Notes under the pieces: generated by a model
The model's input: only the letters and a program-made list of their open reading frames with translations
What the model was told of the DNA's origin: nothing
Databases searched by the model: none
Program-made: the position numbers and the translations under genes
Source of the DNA: Gnetum montanum
Taxonomy: Eukaryota; Streptophyta; Gnetopsida; Gnetales; Gnetaceae
Direction: 5' to 3'
Length of the DNA: 64,000 nucleotides
Assembly (NCBI GenBank): GCA_015680685.1
Contig: MNCI01008302.1
Span: 692,117 to 756,116, forward strand
Shown here: in pieces, positions 57,388 to 64,000 of the stretch
Layout: each line of letters opens with the position of its first letter
Position numbering within the stretch: position 1 is the first letter of the stretch

Positions 57388-57991
57388 TGTGACATCCTGT
57401 CCCCGGATGTTATGGAAAATGTCAAATATATGATATATTGGACATTATGAGTACAAATAAAATATACCAATGTGAAATATAAGTGATATTCAACATTATG
57501 TATAAAGAAAATAATAGGGAAAATGCAGAAAAAGAACGAAAATAATGCTTTATTGATATGGAAAAGTGTATTTGGATCATGCTTTGAGAGTGTTCCTTGG
57601 GGTTTTCTTCCTTTGGCATCTATCCCTTAGAGGCAATCCAACACTACCATCACATTTAGGCCTATAACCCAGCCAGAAGGGATGGCCAGCCCACTTCCTG
57701 TCCTGCTTCACCCAGCTTCCTGTGACTTGCTTATATCGGCTTTGCCACCCCATTACTCGTCCATACCGACTCTACCATTCCATGCTGGCATGACCTCTAA
57801 CCCTGGGTATAAATGCCTTCAGTCAAACTCCCAACACTTACCTTAAGAGACACGTCTATTATTACAACATGCCCTTTCAGGTCTTAATTACAACTATCCT
57901 TTTGGGTCTTGTTAAGATGATAATAAGACTTGTTATGAAGAGACACCATCTTCAATACTTAGCAACATCATTTAGGAATGGGGATGTGATA
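57388..57991 (-). repeat. 3' LTR (left) of the CCR4-carrying element
   Basis: Matches the right LTR over its whole 604 bp. Its inner end is GGATGTGATA, one change from the perfect GGATGTGACA at the right LTR. Confidence 0.93.
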
Positions 57992-58006
57992 ATCTACCCC
58001 CCTTAG
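57992..58006 (-). other. Polypurine tract
   Basis: The minus strand reads CCTAAGGGGGGTAGAT, directly before the left LTR. It fixes the element's orientation as minus. Confidence 0.9.
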
Positions 58007-58467
58007 GTTTTTTTCTTCCTCAAATAAATCCATGTTCTCTATCCTTTTCTAGCTCTAATGCTTTCTTTCATGATTCTATGCTTCAATAATTTAATTTCTC
58101 CTTTGAACTTGAAGTTGTCTCTTACTTATTCTGCAAATGAGATATATGTGAGAAAGATTATATGGAAAATTAAATATTACTTTCTTGATACTTACTTCAT
58201 TTTCCAATATGACGATAAGAAGTGAATTAAAGATCTACCAACTACCAATCACTAGTTCTAACCAAGGTCACACAATGTGCAACTCGTATATGGCTATTCA
58301 AGTGCAGGTAGGAAAAATTCTTTATTTCCAACTTGCATTTCCTTAGATATTTTATTAATCTAATTTAAATATAAATTAAATAATTAATAAAATAATCAGA
58401 TCATCAAATAAAAGTAAGAGTGAGATACTTCTTGATCTTGATCAACCTTATGAACTGATGGGAGTAA

Positions 58468-59560
58468 CTATAACTCTACCATAAGTGGTATATGATTAGA
58501 TGGTCTTGTTCATGATGGCAAGGCTTGATCTTGATTCTTCTCAACTTCTTCTATAGAAATCAACCCTAGTAACTTGGTAACTTTAAAGAATCAGGTATCA
58601 TACCAAATATAATCCAAAGTCTCAATGAAGAATGTTGTTGATCCATCTTCATTAATCATTGTAAAATTAATTTGTAAACGATGGTTCTCGATGAATGCTA
58701 TCCATCAACACCATTTTTTTCTGAATTCTAGAATCTAATTTATCTACTAAGGATTCAAAGTAAGTAGAATATGAACTGGCTAATGGAGTTGCATGCTAAA
58801 TTGATGGAAACATTGTTTTCAAATTAGGTTCAACTTCCAAAGATTCCTTTACAGATCCATATTTTAGAAATTGATAAACACTACTTCCAACTTTGGCATT
58901 GAAGTCTCCACAAAGAATAAATGGAAGTGGATCAGTACAACTTAGGAATAACTTCTTCTTCAAACTTTTTTCTATTTTCTTAATCAAGTATGCTCCTTGA
59001 CAAAGTCTAACATCTGAACATGTTGGTTTGGAAATTAAATGTGTGTTAACCATGCATACACATCTTCTTGATAGATGAACTTTTAGAATCACTACTAGGG
59101 CTATGTGATTTTTCTGAAATCTTGACTATTCTTTCTTTCCTATCACTTGAAGTTCTAAAATTTCAAAAATCATATTTTCTAAACTCAATTCAAATATTTG
59201 TACCAATTCAAACTTGGCTTCTTTATAAAAGATTTCACAACCATCCATGTTGTAATTTCTATAATATGCAAATCTATATGGCTCAAAAGAAGAACTTCCA
59301 AAAGAACCTTTTTGCTTATAAATACCTCTGTATTCCATCTTTTTCAAATCTAGTTGGAACTAATATAGAAATTCCCATGGTAAGACTTCTTGTAAGCACA
59401 ATACATTAGTATCCAAATCTTGTAATTCTACTAAAATGCATGGGTATCGATATTCGTGCCAATCCAAGGCCCATGATGAACATAACAGATATTGTTTCTC
59501 ACTCACTAGGAATCTTGTAAGCATGTTGTATGTTGCAAATTTCATTCCTATTCTTGGATT
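58468..59560 (-). pseudogene. Captured CCR4/nocturnin-type deadenylase (endonuclease/exonuclease/phosphatase fold), intronless
   Basis: Read leftwards from ATG 59,545: MKFATYNMLTRFLVSEKQY and CSSWALDWHEYRYPCILVEL, with LDTNVLCLQEV carrying the catalytic glutamate. IYKQKGSFG, DGCEIFYKEAKFELVQ, ALVVILKVHLSRRCVCMVNT, PLPFILCGDFNAKVGSSVYQ (catalytic D and N), ATPLASSYSTYFESL, TTFFIETLDYIWYD and SNHIPLMVEL (active members have SDH) then follow in family order. About 359 codons cover the catalytic domain almost end to end. Active family members remove mRNA poly(A) tails. Most of it is in one frame with TAG stops near 59,360, 59,126 and 58,796, a frameshift near 58,690, and two more stops. Plant CCR4-like genes have introns, so this uninterrupted copy was probably taken up as cDNA. 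Confidence 0.9.
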
Positions 59561-60663
59561 TTCTTCTCAATCATTTTTCTTCATGAGTATCATACTCCTT
59601 ATCAAAATGAGATTTTGAGTCTCCATGTTCTTTTGCCCTATGTTTTGATTGAAGGGTGGATTAATATACCCTTTTCTTAATGGTTGAAGATAGTTATATT
59701 TCTTAAACTAATTCTCCAACTAATACATCAACTGATCATTAACTAATACATTGACTAATAATAACTACATCAACTAAATAACTATATTATCTATTTTTAT
59801 ATTATCTAATTTTAGTAATAGTTAATGAAATTATGTAATTTTAGTAATATATAATTATATTACCTGATTTTTAGTAATATTTAACTATATCATTTTTTAT
59901 GACCTTTCTACCCCCTTGAGAACACTGACTTTGGCAGTGTAACTAATAACATGCCATAGTGATCTTAATACTATCTGTAAGGGTTATGTACAAAATCTTA
60001 AAGCCTAAAATGTTGAATTAATGATATTATTTAATCATAAGATGCCCAAATAATAAATCTAACCTCACAATTGAGTTCATAAGGGTGAAAAATATTAGAA
60101 ATGACTATTCATATGTTGAAAATGGACATCATATGCTTGAGTGATACCAAAATTAAACATTTGAGGATCTCAAGGTGCTATATTGGGCAAGGAGTAAAAA
60201 CTAATTTTTGGGATTTCCTAGAATGAATTTGACTTCACCATTAGGTTTGAAAGGTTAAAATTTATCAGAAACAACTCTTTGTTTGTAAAAAAACACTTCC
60301 AAAATCAAAAGTCATGGCTTCTGGAGTCTAGGATCTTTGGTGTAGAAAACGAGACTTCCTAAGAGATCACCCATCTTAGTTCTACTCCAAAGTGAGCACA
60401 CTTAATTGCAGAATTTTTATTTATATTGCTACCACTGCGCCAAATTCCAATTTTGGAAATTACTTTTTCAAGTTCCTAATTTAAAACTAATTGTTTGATG
60501 ATGAAAATTTGAATTTTCTATTAATTGATAGGAATTTCAAATTTTTTTGTCAGTTGACAAAAAATTAAAAATTTTCCATCATATAACAAAGAATTTTCCA
60601 TTTCATTGTCCAATAGTCCCAATGAGGCATCATTTCAAGATCCACATGGTGGCACTAGGGGTA
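59561..60663. other. Interior of the CCR4-carrying element, no gene
   Basis: AT-rich, with no retroviral domain or RNA gene seen on either strand. Confidence 0.6.
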
Positions 60664-60861
60664 GTGATGGGTGACATGGGTGGTGGTGATTGATGACATA
60701 GGAGGCAGTGATCGATAGCATGGGTGGTAATGATGGGCAGCGCAGAAGGCAGTGATGGGTGGAGTGGAAGGCGATAATGGATAGTGTAGAAGGTGATGAT
60801 GGATGGCACAGAAGACAATGATGGGCAACATGTGAGCCAGTGATGGATGATGCTGCAAGCA
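60664..60861 (+). repeat. 22-bp minisatellite, nine copies
   Basis: Units such as GTGATTGATGACATAGGAGG recur every 22 bp. Overlapping open frames in all minus frames are produced by this repeat and do not indicate a protein. Confidence 0.9.
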
Positions 60862-62489
60862 ATCCATGATTTCACAATGAGAGTTTGGTAATGGAATTAT
60901 AGCTAGGCAAGGCATGTGATAGTGGCATTTGTATCGATGAGGGCCTATGAAAGGATGAATGTGGCTCATGGGTGGGTCTATGCGACCTATGTAGGGGCTA
61001 GCACAAACCTCGTCAGGGCCTACACACCCCATGCTAAGGCCGACAAAGAAGAATCATCTACTCCTATAGCCCATTTCCAGTGTTGGGGATGTGCGGTGGC
61101 TAAGGTGTAGTAGGAGTGACACAATGGTCGAACGATAGGCAGTGGCAGAGGGTACAAGAAGTAAGGGTTTTGGATTTGGTAGCGTGTTTTGGTGGCTGGT
61201 GTGACGATTGAGGATAGTGGTAGCATGGCAAGCGCAACAACAATGATGCGTGGTAGGCAGCAACATGGTGGCAATAATGTGTGGTAAGTGACATGGCCAT
61301 TACTAGTAGGCAAGCCATAGTCACTACTACCAATAGGATTTTTGGTGTCCTTGGGTGGGCCCTAGGACTAGTCCTCTGCAACTACAACTATGGCACAACC
61401 TTGTTGTAGCTGGCAATAGGCCCTGCTACAGTCGATGGCTGGCGGAAAGCTTGGCTATAGTTGACCATAGGCTTCCTTGCAACAAATTTTCTTCATATTA
61501 ATCTATTATTATTATTATTACTTTTATTTATTGATTTAAATAATTTTTTTAACATCAACATGATCAGGGTTTGAACCCATGACCTCCTTGTTAAAAAAAA
61601 TTTAATTCTGTGTGTGTGTGTATTTGTTAAAGTAGAGAGTTGGGGTTTGAACCCGCAACCTTCTGTTTAAATTTTTTTTTTAACTTTTGATTATTATTTT
61701 ATTACCTTCGTAGTTGACATCGTGGTTTGGCCAATGATAGGGTAAGGGTTTAGTGTGGGTAAATGACAATTCTGGGTTGATTTTTTATCGTAAACTTTTG
61801 ATAATTTTTTTTTGTTCAATAATAAATTAATAATTTAATAATATAATATTATTTTAATGCACACATAATGAAAAACTTTAAATGTCAATAGCTCCCAAAC
61901 CGTAAATCTAATTGAGACAAAATTCATACCATTGGAATCATCTCAATGAGTACTACACATTAGATATAGTTTTAGGGTTCAAAAATAAAGTTAATTTTTC
62001 AAGATTTAAAAGGACCAAACTAGCCTATTTTGTTGGATTGATATTTCTAGGCTGACAAATGGTAACTTGGAATATTCTAAATTACTTGGATAGTAAATTT
62101 CAACAAAATAAGATCAATTCAAGTCATAGTTACTAACTTTTTGGACCCTAATCAACTATTAATTATAGTATTAAGATGGGTAAGAGTTACCTAGACTGGT
62201 GTATCATTATCTTACCAAAATCTCTTGTAATTGATGAAGCTTGATGAGGTATGATCAAATCTTCATTAATTCATGATATTCATGAAAGAAATTTTGCTAG
62301 TTGTTGGGATCTAAATGCTTGATCCATTATTTGTGAAGTCAATGAAAAGGTATCTTCTAACTTGCATCACAAACATATGGTACATCTGATGATGATCAAT
62401 GGATTTTCATGTGTTGTGGCTTCAAGGCTCATCATCCAATTGATGTTGTAGTCAGCCCATGATTTTTAATGGTCCTTGGGTCGTGGTTT
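60862..62489 (-). other. Long untranslated 5' part of the CCR4-carrying element
   Basis: No gag frame. Two palindromes GGGTTTGAACCC lie at 61,567-61,578 and 61,643-61,654; they recall a tRNA B box but no tRNA fold surrounds them. A TG run lies near 61,611. Confidence 0.6.
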
Positions 62490-62503
62490 GCTCTTATACT
62501 AAT
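62490..62503 (-). other. Primer-binding site, worn
   Basis: The minus strand reads ATTAGTATAAGAGC next to the right LTR. The expected form is TTGGTATCAGAGC; two bases differ. Confidence 0.8.
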
Positions 62504-63107
62504 TGTGACATCCTGTCCCTGGATGTCATAGCAAATGTCAAATATATGATATATTAGACATTATGTGTACAAAGAAAATATACTAATGTGAAATATAAGT
62601 GATATTCAACATTATGTATAAATGAAATAATAGAAAAAATGTAGAAAAATAAAGAAAAGAATGCTTTATCAATATGGAAAAGTGTATTTGGATCATGCTC
62701 TAAGAGTGTTCCTTGGGATTTTCTTCCTTTGGCATCTATCCCTTAGAGGCAATCTAGCACTACCACCATGGTTAGGCCTATAACCCAGCCAGAAAGGATG
62801 GTAAGTCCACTTCTTATCCCACTTCACCTAGCTTCTTGTGACTTGCCTATACTGGCTTCGCCACCCCATGACTTACGTGTAATGGCTCCGCCATTCCATG
62901 CTGGCATAACCTCTAATCCCAAGTATAAATGCCTTTGGTTAAACCCCCAATAGTTACCTTAAGAGACATGTCCATTATTACAACATGCCCTTTTGGGTCT
63001 CAATTACAACTATCCTTTTAGGTCCTATTAAGATGACAATAACACTTGTTATGAAAAGACACCATCTTTAGTAGTTAGCAGCATCATTTGGGAATGGGGA
63101 TGTGACA
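62504..63107 (-). repeat. 5' LTR (right) of the CCR4-carrying element
   Basis: 604 bp with perfect 10-bp inverted ends TGTGACATCC / GGATGTGACA, followed by the target duplication ATGAG. Confidence 0.93.
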
Positions 63108-63112
63108 ATGAG

Positions 63113-64000
63113 GAATCATGGTATTATAATAAAAATAATAGATTTATCTATCATGAACCATACTAGGTTTTGTTTTAGACAAAGGGTATTAGTTTCAATT
63201 ACAACCTATGAATATTTCTCCAAAATAAGAGGTTTCTTGGACATACATACTTTATGAATGGTACCAATAACATTATGTTACTAGGTCGTGATGCCTGCCA
63301 TAATGCTAGTAAAAATATCATATCAATTTTTAGTTAATTTTACATGAATTATTATGAGAAAATGGTTTTCATTGGAGATACAACCTATTAATATTTTTCC
63401 ATGTGAATGTGGTTGCATGAGTGAGAGACATCCTATAAGTGTCCTAAAAATAGATTGCTCAAGCATGCAACCTTTGATAATTATATCAAAAACTATTGAT
63501 TTCTTAGACATGCAACATATCTAAATTTGTATAATATACATGTGGTTCTTTATTCTAAGAACCTATTTATATTAGTATAAGTTACAGGAGGAAGTATTAT
63601 GAATAAGGTGATTTATCAAACATGATACCTAGATGGATTAGTATAATGGAATACTGGTTGGTTAGACATGAGACCTATACATATAGTAGTAATAATATGG
63701 TCTACCACAATTTTTGTAAAGCAAAGGGTCCTAGAAGGAGGATCCTAAATAAAGAATTACTAGGATGTTCATCTTATGAATATTAGTATAGTCCAAGCTA
63801 TTTTTATGGAGCTGATCCTCTACATATATTGTAAATGATTATTTTTTGGAATAAACTTTGTGATAAATTATTTTTTATGAGTTCATTACTAATAAATCAT
63901 TAACAAACATATTAGATAATTTTAGTCATATATTATATCATTTTCAACTTATATAATGTATTTTTGAATCATTATAAAATTTTAGTAAGTGTTAAATACT
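63113..64000. repeat. Minisatellite of about 57 bp, right part, and AT-rich flank
   Basis: It continues the array of 56,780-57,387 with units such as GATTGCTCAAGCATGCAACC, fading after about 63,790. No gene. Confidence 0.7.

Larger units (their letters stand above)
57388..63107 (-). mobile_element. Non-autonomous LTR retrotransposon carrying a captured CCR4/nocturnin sequence
   Basis: Two 604-bp LTRs (57,388-57,991; 62,504-63,107) are bounded by TGTGACATCC / GGATGTGACA inverted ends and flanked by the 5-bp duplication ATGAG (57,383-57,387; 63,108-63,112). On the minus strand a worn tRNA-iMet primer site follows the right LTR, and the polypurine tract AAGGGGGGTAGAT precedes the left LTR. The 4.5-kb interior has no gag, protease, RT or integrase. 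Instead it has a long untranslated part, a 22-bp minisatellite, and a retro-copied CCR4-type exonuclease in the sense orientation. It must have moved with proteins from another element. Confidence 0.92.

Noticed and set aside
60630-61381. Several overlapping minus-strand frames rich in H, P and S
   Set aside because: Open in more than one frame at once; at 60,664-60,861 the 22-bp minisatellite explains them, and the rest show no domain.
61560-61660. Possible tRNA remnants at two GGGTTTGAACCC motifs
   Set aside because: No A box, acceptor stem or cloverleaf can be drawn around either motif.

Overview
The window reads as nuclear DNA from a plant with a large, repeat-rich genome. It is dense in LTR retrotransposons of plant type (Tat-lineage Ty3/gypsy with two RNase H domains, other gypsy, and Ty1/copia primed by initiator tRNA-Met). 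It also has long AT-rich stretches of decayed repeats, minisatellites and plant-type introns. There are no operons, bacterial genes, rRNA or CRISPR. The species cannot be fixed from the sequence. No intact host gene is visible.

1-13,885: element A, a well preserved, CpG-rich Tat-lineage element on the minus strand. From right to left it has an LTR and leader (13,885 to about 12,114), gag (12,113-9,377), protease (to 8,020), a spacer of about 5.5 kb, then reverse transcriptase, RNase H, a second (archaeal-type) RNase H and the start of integrase, cut by the window edge. The spacer holds a plus-strand gene of 8 exons (3,265-7,575; 1,024 codons including the stop), preceded by its own TATA box. 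This gene runs antisense to gag-pol. Its first domain looks like an FCP1/NIF-type HAD phosphatase that has lost its catalytic aspartates.

13,886-28,260: element B, an older, decayed relative with the same core layout. It has integrase, RNase H and RT on the minus strand (14,340-17,420), a 180-bp hairpin-bearing tandem array (about 18,990-21,620), and a second antisense gene with the same seven intron positions (to 27,119). Both ends carry an outward-facing polypurine tract and LTR start (13,885 minus; 27,682 plus), so the ends form an inverted pair. A 30-bp repeat family sits at every module boundary of A and B.

28,261-36,560: T-rich and AT-rich DNA, a worn gypsy gag-protease remnant (minus), and an unrecognised decayed minus-strand coding region.

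36,560-51,511: a Ty1/copia family. A minus-strand LTR lies 4 bp from a plus-strand copia element (37,448-43,405, gag only) that runs into an 839-bp assembly gap. After the gap come a putative gypsy 3' LTR with a 17-bp GATATC array, and a minus-strand copia 5' end (48,950-51,511).

51,512-64,000: satellite-like arrays. One array is interrupted by a 5.7-kb LTR element (57,388-63,107, minus, 604-bp LTRs, target duplication ATGAG). In place of gag-pol this element carries a nearly full-length, intronless copy of a CCR4/nocturnin-type deadenylase, now broken by stops and a frameshift.

The strongest candidate for a new system is the ambisense Tat element: gag-pol on one strand and a spliced, host-derived pseudophosphatase gene on the other, kept in two copies of different age.
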